Of a stretch of 54,935 nucleotides of DNA, positions 1 through 6,446 are shown one piece after another. The notes below the pieces were generated by a model. The model did not search any database and was not told the DNA's origin. It saw only the letters and a list, made by a program, of their open reading frames with translations. The position numbers and the translations under genes are program-made. This stretch comes from Antarctobacter heliothermus (GTDB lineage Bacteria; Pseudomonadota; Alphaproteobacteria; Rhodobacterales; Rhodobacteraceae). The first letter of the stretch is position 1, and every line of letters begins with the position of its first letter. The stretch lies in the NCBI RefSeq assembly GCF_900188425.1, contig NZ_FZON01000032.1:1-54935 (forward strand), given 5' to 3'.

Positions 1-284
1 CAGTGAAGCTGACACTTCATCATCGGACCGAAATCCTAGAAGCGTTGATATACAGAAGCTTGATCCATCGATCAGGACCAGAGCCGTCCGCATATCTCTT
101 CAGATATTAGCAATGTCAAATAACGCAGAGACAAATACCGAACAGGTGCGCCCTAACTTCTTGGCGCGCCCGCCCGTCAATGCCTCAATTTTCTTCGCCT
201 TACTTCCCTTCATGACCACCTCGCAGCGACCCGTCCGTTCCGTCCGACTTCCCGTCCTGCGCCTCAGCGCCGCCGGTGAAGGGG
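1..284 (-). other. 5' leader of a rRNA operon (16S gene off the left edge)
   Basis: Read on the minus strand, this stretch matches the leader I recall upstream of 16S rRNA in Roseobacter-group genomes: a segment with ATCGATGGATCAAGCTT, then CGCTTCTAGGATTTCGGTCC, then GATGAAGTGTCAGCTTCACTG at the window edge. The mature 16S sequence itself is not in the window, so the rRNA gene is inferred. The family knowledge is from memory, not a search. Any ORF drawn here is an accident of a conserved non-coding RNA leader. Confidence 0.8.
92..124 (-). promoter_or_regulatory. boxA-like antitermination element and hairpin in the rrn leader
   Basis: At 112-124 the minus strand reads GTTATTTGACATT, close to the boxA consensus of rRNA leaders (TGCTCTTTGACA). 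Directly after it, 92-107 forms a perfect 6-bp hairpin, ATATCT with AGATAT around a 4-nt loop. In rRNA leaders a boxA followed by a stem is where the Nus antitermination complex loads. The position between promoter and 16S fits; the assignment is by similarity only. Confidence 0.5.
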
Positions 285-313
285 GTTCTACGGATACTAC
301 ATCAGACCCGCAA
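285..313 (-). promoter_or_regulatory. Candidate rrn promoter
   Basis: The minus strand shows TTGCGG (308-313), a 17-bp spacer and TAGAAC (285-290). This is sigma70-like spacing, directly before the conserved leader block that starts with CCCCCTTCACCGGCG. Upstream is an A/T-rich tract (314-360) that could act as an UP element. Alternative hexamer registers are possible because the hexamers are imperfect. Confidence 0.55.
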
Positions 314-686
314 GCAGTTTTTTCACTTCTCTACACCTTTTTCCAAAAAAACCAAAATTATCACATGAAAACAATGCACTACCCAAAGAACCCCTGCCCA
401 AAATCCACCCAGCCCACCCCAGAAACCCCCAAAACCCAACGACTCAATTTCCAAACCAAGACTTACCCACAGGCTTATCCCCGACTCAAAATCCAAACCC
501 AAACGTGAATCACTTCAAAGTCATGCCAACCACTCAACCCAACCCCAAAACCGCCGTCCCAAAGCGTGCGCAACATACCTAGAAAACGAACCGGCTAGGC
601 AGATCAACCGATTGGATCACGACCTGACCCGTCAACATCCCCACTTTGGGACATTCCCCGCACGGCAACCGCCAAAGCGGTTTCTT
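314..686. other. Non-coding, strongly strand-asymmetric spacer upstream of rrn
   Basis: No convincing gene. From about 318 to 561 the plus strand has very few G (about 17 in 244 bases by eye) and is rich in C and A, so the minus strand is G/T rich. At 463-482 there are two imperfect DnaA-box-like words (TTACCCACA and TTATCCCC). Two poor matches are not enough to call an origin. The rest, to the end of the GntR gene at 687, shows nothing I can name. Confidence 0.5.
391..437 (-). other. Potential G-quadruplex motif upstream of the rrn promoter
   Basis: The minus strand carries a run of at least seven G-tracts of three to five G separated by loops of 1-8 bases (C-tracts at 391-394, 396-398, 408-410, 413-415, 417-420, 426-430 and 435-437 on the plus strand). 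Any four suffice for an intramolecular quadruplex. It lies about 80-125 bp upstream of the candidate rrn promoter, on its non-template strand. Confidence 0.5.
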
Positions 687-1364
687 TCAGATGTCGTCCA
701 TTCTGCGGTCGCGTTCGCGCAGTGTCCTTATGCGTATTCGCTGCGATGCTTCGATATGGGCGCGCATGGCGGCCTCTGCCCCCCCACCGTCTCGGGCAAC
801 AAGCACGTCGAGCAGGCGTCGGTGCTCCTCGACCGCCTCGTCGGCGCGGGTGCTTTCATTCAGTTGTGACGGTCCCAGGATCAGCAGCGCCCGTTGCAAC
901 GACAACATTGAGCGAGAGAGAAACCGGTTCTTGGCAGCGTCGAGCAAGGTTGCGTGAAAAATCCGGTTTAGGCGCGACGCCTCCGGTCCGGTGCCCGCTC
1001 TGGCCAGTTGCTGATTCAGGGTTTCCAGCTCCTGCAACTCCACGTCGGACGCAGCGCGCGCCGCCAGCCGGGCTGCGGTGCCTTCCAGCACCGCGCGCAT
1101 TTCATATAGTTCCATGACCTCTGCATAGTCCAGCTTGCGCACGCTGGCACCGATGCGCGGCACATGGGCAACCAAGCCATCCGCCTCAAGCTGACGGATC
1201 GCTTCGCGCACCGGAGTGCGGCTGACTCCCAACCGTTCCGCCAATTCGGTCTCGCGCAAACGCTCACCGGGCATCAGTCGGCCTTCGCGGATCTCGTCCA
1301 ATAGCCTCTGGTAGGTCGCATTGCCCTGCGAGGCGCTTGCAGGGGCTTCGTCGTTCGTGGTCAT
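687..1364 (-). CDS. GntR family (FCD/FadR-type) transcriptional regulator
   Basis: 225-aa DNA-binding repressor or activator. Residues about 15-80 are a winged helix-turn-helix with the family signature 'LGVSRTPVREAIRQLEADGL'. Residues about 85-215 form an FCD helical ligand domain (EMRAVLEGTAARLAA, a metal- or acid-binding fold). It is divergent from the AbrB-type membrane protein, with a perfect inverted repeat just upstream of its start, so autoregulation and control of the transporter are likely. It might also control the gentisate genes on the far side of the transporter, whose promoter region has weaker palindromes at 5701-5712. The effector is not evident. The family assignment is secure, the target inferred. 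Confidence 0.9.
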   Translation of the reverse strand: MTTNDEAPASASQGNATYQRLLDEIREGRLMPGERLRETELAERLGVSRTPVREAIRQLEADGLVAHVPRIGASVRKLDYAEVMELYEMRAVLEGTAARLAARAASDVELQELETLNQQLARAGTGPEASRLNRIFHATLLDAAKNRFLSRSMLSLQRALLILGPSQLNESTRADEAVEEHRRLLDVLVARDGGGAEAAMRAHIEASQRIRIRTLRERDRRMDDI

Positions 1365-1380
1365 TCACATCCCCTTGCAA

Positions 1381-1402
1381 ATTGTATGCATATGGATACA
1401 AT
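1381..1402. promoter_or_regulatory. Palindromic operator between gntR and the AbrB-type gene
   Basis: ATTGTAT (1381-1387), 8 bp, ATACAAT (1396-1402): perfect 7-bp inverted arms. This is typical of FCD-type GntR operators, whose cores often read TNGTATACNA. It sits 17 bp upstream of the gntR start and 40 bp upstream of the transporter start. Confidence 0.6.
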
Positions 1403-1441
1403 TCACCAAACATCGAGTCAAACGTTTCGAGGAACCATTCC

Positions 1442-2503
1442 TTGCCTCCTGCCCTCTTATCCTTGGGCCCTAACGGTCGCCGCGCCCTGACCTTCGGTCT
1501 CGCCGCATCTGGAACTGCGGCGTTCTGGCTGCTTGGGCTGCCGCTGCCGTTTTTGTTTGGACCGATGGCGTTCTGCCTGTTCGCGGCCCTGGCACATTTA
1601 CCGCTGAAGGGCTTCGGTCAAGTGTCGGTCGGTGCGCGCACGATCCTTGGGGTTGCCGTCGGCGCTTCCATCACGCCGGAACTGTTTGGCGAATTGCCCC
1701 GCATGGCGCTGTCCATCGCGCTGGTTCCGGTCTTCATCGCGCTGATCGGGCTGGTTGGCGTCCCGTTCTTTCGCAGGGTCTGGGGATTTGACGCGCCGAC
1801 AGCGTATTACGCCGCAATGCCCGGTGGCCTACAGGATATGGTGATTTTCGGCACAGAGGCCGGGGCTAATCCACGCGCCTTGTCGCTGATCCACGGAACC
1901 CGGGTGCTGATCATTGTGACGCTGGCCCCCTTTCTCCTGACGCATTTCTACGGCGCAGCCCTGACCAACCCCATCGGTGCGCCCGCCGCCGAACTCCCGC
2001 CGCATGAACTGGTATTGATGGTCGTGGCCGCCCTTGTCGGCTGGAAAGGCGGCGAACGGATCAAGCTGTTCGGCGCATCCATACTGGGTCCAATGATCGT
2101 GACAGCGGTCCTGTCGCTAAGCGGTTTCATCCATTCGCGTCCCCCGGCAGAGGCGATCCTGCTGGCGCAGTTCTTCATTGGGGCGGGCATCGGCGTGCAG
2201 TTTACCGGTGTCACCTGGGGTGAACTGACCCGTGTGGTCTTGGCAGGCGTTGCCTATGTCATGTTGTTGGCGGTGCTGGCGGCCGGGTTTTCCGGTCTGG
2301 TGACATGGATAGGCCTTGGCCGCCCGATTGACGCCTTTCTGGCCTTTGCGCCGGGCGGTCAGGCCGAAATGACGGTGCTTGCCATCGTCACCGGCGCCGA
2401 TCTTGGATACGTCATCACACACCACCTGACGCGCATCGTGCTGGTGATCGTCGGCGCGCCGGTTGTGGCAGGGATCATCCGTCGATCCCGGCCTCGGGAA
2501 TAG
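1442..2503 (+). CDS. AbrB family membrane protein (putative transporter)
   Basis: Polytopic inner-membrane protein of the AbrB/'ammonia monooxygenase' duplication family (Gneg_AbrB_dup). It has two homologous halves of about 160 aa, each with hydrophobic helices and a conserved Gly-rich loop ('AAMPGGLQDMVIFG' in the first half, 'FAPGGQAEMTVLA' in the second). The name is historical: this is not the AbrB DNA-binding fold. Transport is the usual assumption. I start it at the TTG at 1442 (353 aa), because GAGGA lies 8 nt upstream. An ORF-longest start at 1337 would run through the operator and into gntR. Its neighbour GntR probably regulates it. The substrate is unknown; an aromatic or other organic acid would fit the adjacent catabolic genes, but that is inference. 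Confidence 0.8.
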   Translation: MPPALLSLGPNGRRALTFGLAASGTAAFWLLGLPLPFLFGPMAFCLFAALAHLPLKGFGQVSVGARTILGVAVGASITPELFGELPRMALSIALVPVFIALIGLVGVPFFRRVWGFDAPTAYYAAMPGGLQDMVIFGTEAGANPRALSLIHGTRVLIIVTLAPFLLTHFYGAALTNPIGAPAAELPPHELVLMVVAALVGWKGGERIKLFGASILGPMIVTAVLSLSGFIHSRPPAEAILLAQFFIGAGIGVQFTGVTWGELTRVVLAGVAYVMLLAVLAAGFSGLVTWIGLGRPIDAFLAFAPGGQAEMTVLAIVTGADLGYVITHHLTRIVLVIVGAPVVAGIIRRSRPRE

Positions 2504-2522
2504 CAAGGCAGGGCGCGGCACC

Positions 2523-3107
2523 TCAACTGTGGGCGCTTGCGTCAAGCCGTGGCGCGATCTCTGCCGGAACATCGGCAAGCCGACCGCCATTCCCCAGATC
2601 AAGCGCGGCTTGCCACACCAAACGCGCCCGCAGAAGTGGAGTCGCGCGCGCCAATATCGTCGCACCGCCCGACAGTGGCACGCACATGTCCCAATCCGCA
2701 TCACTCAAATCGCGCCATTCCACGTCCAGATGAATGGCCGCGTGTTGGACAAGACTGCGCAAGGCCCGTGCAGGCAGCGTCGCACCCAGTGCAATTTCCG
2801 CGCGCCGCACATCCACTGACAGAACTGACGGATGGTCGGTCCCGTTTCGCAGACAGGCCAGCACTTCTGCCAAGGCCCGTGCGTGATAGCCTACTGTTGC
2901 GATCACCTCGGCTCGGCTACTCCCGGTCTGCAGAGATGGGTCCGCAAGACAGTCATCCGGCAATTCCCCCAGCTTGCGTGCAAAATTGGCGGTGCCTCGG
3001 CGCGCAAGCAATAGATCTTCGGCAGGCGCGGATGGCGCATCATACCGCGCACCCGCCCCTTGCCGCGCCCTGAGCGCTGCGCGCGCCGCGTCGGTTGTCA
3101 GGCTCAA
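2523..3107 (-). CDS. Putative maleylpyruvate isomerase, DinB/MDMPI type
   Basis: 194 aa, with features of the maleylpyruvate isomerase family that is mycothiol-dependent in actinobacteria (DinB-like four-helix bundle). Candidate metal ligands are His75 in 'VGYHARAL' and His122/His126 in 'QHAAIHLDVEW'. The canonical family has His, Glu, His, so the Glu position appears to be His here. The expected reaction is isomerising maleylpyruvate, the product of gentisate ring cleavage, to fumarylpyruvate. The start ATG overlaps the gentisate dioxygenase stop by 4 bp, so the two are translationally coupled, which supports the role. Proteobacteria do not make mycothiol, so the cofactor is probably glutathione or none. 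Function is inferred from fold plus neighbour. Confidence 0.7.
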   Translation of the reverse strand: MSLTTDAARAALRARQGAGARYDAPSAPAEDLLLARRGTANFARKLGELPDDCLADPSLQTGSSRAEVIATVGYHARALAEVLACLRNGTDHPSVLSVDVRRAEIALGATLPARALRSLVQHAAIHLDVEWRDLSDADWDMCVPLSGGATILARATPLLRARLVWQAALDLGNGGRLADVPAEIAPRLDASAHS

Positions 3108-4204
3108 CCGCCGTCAACCATCGTACGCATGAAGTTCAGCCGCTCCATGATCGGCGCATCGGAAAAGCGGAACAGGTCGAACTGTGTCTCCGCCTCTAAC
3201 GACCACGACACCCAGGACGGGATCACGAACATGTCGCCCTTTTCCAGAGTATGGCGGACGCCTGACATCACCACTGCCCCCTGGCCGTCGAACACCTGAA
3301 AGACGGTCGATCCGACCTCACGCCGCTCCGGCGTCTGCGCACCGGCGCGCAGCCGGTGAAACTCGCACCGGATCGTCGGCATCACGTCGTCGCCCGTCGT
3401 CGGATTCACATAGCGGATCGCGGCGTGCCCCTGCTCGACGGTTGCGGGCTGGCCCTCATCCTCCAGCAACAGCTGTTCCGTCAGCGCACGGTCGGTGTGC
3501 TCCCACCGATAGGCCCCGATGGGTGACGCCACGGTGTCTTGCAACTGGGACAGAGGGCGTAGGCCGGGATGACACCACAGCCGTTCACCGCGCGAATAAT
3601 TCGGCGTGGCATAGTCAGTCACCCGATCCGATCCGAACTCGAAAAAGCCGACATCCATCTGCTGGCTGAACGGGATGTCCAGCCCGTCGATCCAGGCCAT
3701 GGGGGCATCGCGGTCGTTGTGATGACCATGAAACCGCCAGCCAGGAGTCAGCAACAGATCGCCCCGCGACATGCGCACCGGGTCGCCATCGACCACGGTC
3801 CAGACCCCCTCCCCCTCGACCACAAAGCGAAAGGCATTTTGCGCGTGGCGATGTTCCGGCGCGGTTTCGCGCGGGCCAAGATACTGGATCGCCGCCCAGA
3901 GCGTGGGCGAGACATAGGCCTTGCCCCCCAGCCCCGGATTGGCCAGCCCGATGGCACGGCGCTCTCCGCCCCGCCCGACTGGCACCAACTTGCCCGATTG
4001 TTCGGCCAATGGCAGCAGATCCGCCCATCTCCAGACGTGCGGCACCGCCTGCGGTTTGGGATGCATGGGCATCAGGTCGCCGGTCTGGGTCCAGAGCGGG
4101 TTCAGGTGATTGTCCTTGAACCCTTGATACAGTGCGCGCAATTCCGGCGTGTCCTCGGGCGTCATGCCGTGGGCGACATTGTCGTGATCAAGATCCTGTG
4201 TCAT
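3104..4204 (-). CDS. Gentisate 1,2-dioxygenase
   Basis: 366-aa bicupin Fe(II) ring-cleavage enzyme that opens gentisate (2,5-dihydroxybenzoate) to maleylpyruvate. The N-terminal cupin has the metal motif 'PEHRHAQNAFRFVVEGEG' and the later His in 'WRFHGHHNDRD'. The C-terminal cupin is about residues 265-350 ('FQVFDGQGAVV', 'VIPSWVSWSLEA'). Length is near the family norm of 340-380. GGGAGGAG lies 6 nt before the ATG. It lies between the flavin hydroxylase that would make gentisate and the isomerase that would take maleylpyruvate. Alternatives in the family (salicylate or 1-hydroxy-2-naphthoate dioxygenase) are less likely in this context. Confidence 0.9.
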   Translation of the reverse strand: MTQDLDHDNVAHGMTPEDTPELRALYQGFKDNHLNPLWTQTGDLMPMHPKPQAVPHVWRWADLLPLAEQSGKLVPVGRGGERRAIGLANPGLGGKAYVSPTLWAAIQYLGPRETAPEHRHAQNAFRFVVEGEGVWTVVDGDPVRMSRGDLLLTPGWRFHGHHNDRDAPMAWIDGLDIPFSQQMDVGFFEFGSDRVTDYATPNYSRGERLWCHPGLRPLSQLQDTVASPIGAYRWEHTDRALTEQLLLEDEGQPATVEQGHAAIRYVNPTTGDDVMPTIRCEFHRLRAGAQTPERREVGSTVFQVFDGQGAVVMSGVRHTLEKGDMFVIPSWVSWSLEAETQFDLFRFSDAPIMERLNFMRTMVDGG

Positions 4205-4381
4205 GGGTCTCCTCCCTCGTCAGGCTGCATCCGGCTGCGCGCCCGGCGCGGCACGGGAAAAGGCGGGCATTTTCCAGCATCGCAAAGAACCGCATGGTGG
4301 CCGCCTTTGCTATCCACCACGGCAACACTGGTGCGGCAGCGGGCCAAATACACCGCACCGGTGGATGATCCATTGTACGGG

Positions 4382-5593
4382 TCATGGATCGGCGTTGCCA
4401 GCGGACACACCGCTTTCCAGCCCGTTCGACCCGTAGAGCCATTTCAGTTGTCTGTACCAGTCGTCGGGGCTCATCCCGCGCATGACGCTGTTGCGCACCG
4501 CCGCCTTGGCGTCGTCGGGATGATAGATGTATTCACCGATCAGCCGCGAGTTCATCTGTACCCGCGCGGTGCGCACCCGGCGCATGTCCTGATACCGCTG
4601 CAGCGCGCCTTCGTCGGACGCTCCGAAATGCTCGACACAATGCGACAGCGCCACCGCATCCTCCATCGCCATGCAGGCACCCTGCGCGAAGTATTGCAAC
4701 ATCGGGTGGGCGGCGTCGCCCAACAAGGCCACACGCCCGTCCACCCAGTTCGAAATCGGCTCGCGGTCGCACAGCACCCAGAGCTTCCAGTTGTCGCCAT
4801 GTTCGATGACCTGTCGTGCCTTTGGATGAATATGGTCAAACCCCTGCGCCACTTCCTCGCGCGGCACCGAACGGCCAGCAATCGCCTCCTGAACATCCCG
4901 GTGATAGGTGACGACCAGATTATAGACCTTTCCGCCTTTCAGCGGGTAGTGCACGATGTGACACTTGGGCCCCGCCCAAAGCGTCGCCGCGTTCCAGCGC
5001 AGATCCTCGGGCATCTGCTCGGTCGGAATGACGCTGCGATAGGTGGTGTGCCCCGAAACCCGCGGCTCGCCATCGCCAATCATCTGCGCCCGGATGGGCG
5101 AGCGCAGGCCATCGGCCCCGATCAACAAACGGCCCTTGATCGGGTCGCGCCCGTCCAACAGCAAGCTGGCGCTGCTCCCGTCCTGCGTGTAGCCAAGAAC
5201 CCGGTGATCGGTCCGCAGGTCGATCAGCGGGCTGTCCACACAGTATTTTAACAGGACGCCATGCAAATCGGCCCGATGCACCACCGCGTAGGGATTGCCA
5301 TAAAACGCGCGAAACGGCGCATCCAGAGGGATCGAAGTGATGTCCTCGGCGGTCTGGGCATCCATCAGGCGCAACTGGTCAATATAGACGGCACAGGACC
5401 GCGCCTGATCGCCAACGCCCAGATAGTCAAAGCAATGAAAGGCGTTTGGCCCGATCTGGATGCCCGCGCCGATTTCCCCCAACTGCGAGGCTTGCTCGAC
5501 AACTATACAGCGCTGCCCCTTGCGTGCCAGGCCGCAGGCAGCCGCCAGCCCGCCGATGCCACCGCCAGCGATTATGAAAGGCAGATCAGTCAT
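4382..5593 (-). CDS. 3-hydroxybenzoate 6-hydroxylase (FAD monooxygenase)
   Basis: 403-aa group A flavoprotein hydroxylase. It has an N-terminal GxGxxG Rossmann motif ('IAGGGIGGLAAACGLA'), the NAD(P)H/FAD DG region ('LLIGADGLRSPIR') and the FAD ribityl-binding GD motif ('RVALLGDAAHPMLQYFAQGA'). The last is followed by 'CMAMEDAVAL', the form seen in salicylate/3-hydroxybenzoate hydroxylases. Next to gentisate dioxygenase the best call is para-hydroxylation of 3-hydroxybenzoate to gentisate; salicylate 5-hydroxylation is normally done by another enzyme class. I use the inner ATG (5593), preceded by AAGGGA at 8 nt, rather than 5632. A 177-bp gap separates it from the dioxygenase gene. That gap contains no gene I believe in. 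Confidence 0.82.
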   Translation of the reverse strand: MTDLPFIIAGGGIGGLAAACGLARKGQRCIVVEQASQLGEIGAGIQIGPNAFHCFDYLGVGDQARSCAVYIDQLRLMDAQTAEDITSIPLDAPFRAFYGNPYAVVHRADLHGVLLKYCVDSPLIDLRTDHRVLGYTQDGSSASLLLDGRDPIKGRLLIGADGLRSPIRAQMIGDGEPRVSGHTTYRSVIPTEQMPEDLRWNAATLWAGPKCHIVHYPLKGGKVYNLVVTYHRDVQEAIAGRSVPREEVAQGFDHIHPKARQVIEHGDNWKLWVLCDREPISNWVDGRVALLGDAAHPMLQYFAQGACMAMEDAVALSHCVEHFGASDEGALQRYQDMRRVRTARVQMNSRLIGEYIYHPDDAKAAVRNSVMRGMSPDDWYRQLKWLYGSNGLESGVSAGNADP

Positions 5594-5914
5594 GGCCCTG
5601 GTCCCTTTTTCTTGACGCCCAACCCTTGGCAAATTGCCGACCCCTGCCCCGCAGGGTCAGCATACCCGTTTCGGATACATCGCACCCCCAGCAATTTTCG
5701 TATGTAGACATATCATTTTCAGACGTGCCATTTTTCGTCAAGAAAAAGGTGCGTATACATATCAAAATCCGCAGTCATGGCAGATGTTGCGCAATGAGGC
5801 AGGCACATGGCAGCCGACGCAAAGGCAAGATTTTGCCAAAGCGCTGCGGAATTAACACCCCGTTAAGAGGAAAGTGTCATTTTGATGGAAAAAATCGAGC
5901 GGTAAGGAAGCAAC
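5594..5914. promoter_or_regulatory. Intergenic promoter region upstream of the gentisate genes
   Basis: A 321-bp gene-free stretch, more A/T rich than its surroundings. It contains a perfect short palindrome TATGTAGACATA-like repeat at 5701-5712 (5-bp arms, 2-bp spacer) and GTATAC at 5753-5758 within GTGCGTATACATATC. Both resemble GntR or other dimeric regulator half-sites and are well placed to control the minus-strand gentisate operon starting at 5593. Which regulator binds is unknown. Confidence 0.4.
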
Positions 5915-6100
5915 ATGTACCCTGATGATCTGATCGAACGCGCCGTCCATTCTGCATCGCGCTGCGAGGCGCAAGGCTTTCATGAGACAGCCAAATCCCT
6001 GCGCGCCCTGGCCGAGGAAATGCGCCTTGTGGCCACTACGCCCATGATGTCGCCGGGATTCGGCGAACACCCGGTTGCCGCATTTCAGCAGCGCTCTTAA
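5915..6100 (+). CDS. Small hypothetical protein
   Basis: 61 aa, no signal peptide or membrane segment. The N-terminal half is a plausible amphipathic helix ('LIERAVHSASRCEAQGFHETAKSL'-like, short excerpt only) and then a Pro/Gly-rich tail. It has AAGGA 6 nt upstream of ATG and no competing gene on the other strand, which is why I keep it. I do not recognise a family. It might form a transcription unit with the next small ORF (55-bp gap). Confidence 0.5.
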   Translation: MYPDDLIERAVHSASRCEAQGFHETAKSLRALAEEMRLVATTPMMSPGFGEHPVAAFQQRS

Positions 6101-6155
6101 CCCGGCCTTTACGACAGCAGCATAGCCATTCGCTGGACGATCCTCGGGGGCGATC

Positions 6156-6446
6156 ATGGACGACCTTTATGCTGAAGTCATGAGTTTGCTGCACGATACC
6201 GGCGCTTTCGCCGATTGGCAGAGGGATAAACGGTTGTCGCAGGCGGTGTCGGACACGCACTATGTGGCCGTCGGCGACTTGCCTCCACCTGCCAACGACC
6301 ATGATCGGCTTTCGGGCGGATTGCAGGCGTCGCGCGATCCGGGCGGTCCGCCGCCCGGTCACTCGCCCGGTCACTCGCCCGCCGCGAACAATTCCAGCGC
6401 CCGAAGACTGCCGCGTCCGATGTCACCGTCTATTGCGCCGGAATAG
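6156..6446 (+). CDS. Small hypothetical protein, 3' end overlaps the opposite gene
   Basis: 96 aa. The first 45 residues (MDDLYAEVMSLLHDTGAF...) look like real coding sequence. The C-terminal part is Pro/Gly/Ser-rich and runs 76 bp into the 3' end of the convergent propeller gene, where a 12-bp unit (CCCGGTCACTCG) is tandemly duplicated at about 6356-6379. A GGGGG tract precedes ATG by about 6 nt. The opposite-strand ORF at 6036-6374 competes for the same bases. Low confidence that it is expressed at full length. Confidence 0.3.
   Translation: MDDLYAEVMSLLHDTGAFADWQRDKRLSQAVSDTHYVAVGDLPPPANDHDRLSGGLQASRDPGGPPPGHSPGHSPAANNSSARRLPRPMSPSIAPE

Noticed and set aside
463-482. DnaA-box-like words suggesting an origin
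   Set aside because: Only two imperfect boxes, no dnaA, parAB or repABC nearby.
113-508. 131-aa open frame at the left end
   Set aside because: Lies across the rrn promoter and leader, which are conserved as RNA; the protein is low-complexity (Pro, Thr, Gln) and has no ribosome-binding site.
4205-4381. Possible small gene between dioxygenase and hydroxylase
   Set aside because: Short minus-strand frames exist but lack ribosome-binding sites and any coherent composition.
3569-5251. 560-aa plus-strand frame
   Set aside because: Antisense to gentisate dioxygenase and the hydroxylase; His/Arg/Pro-rich shadow typical of high-GC coding DNA.
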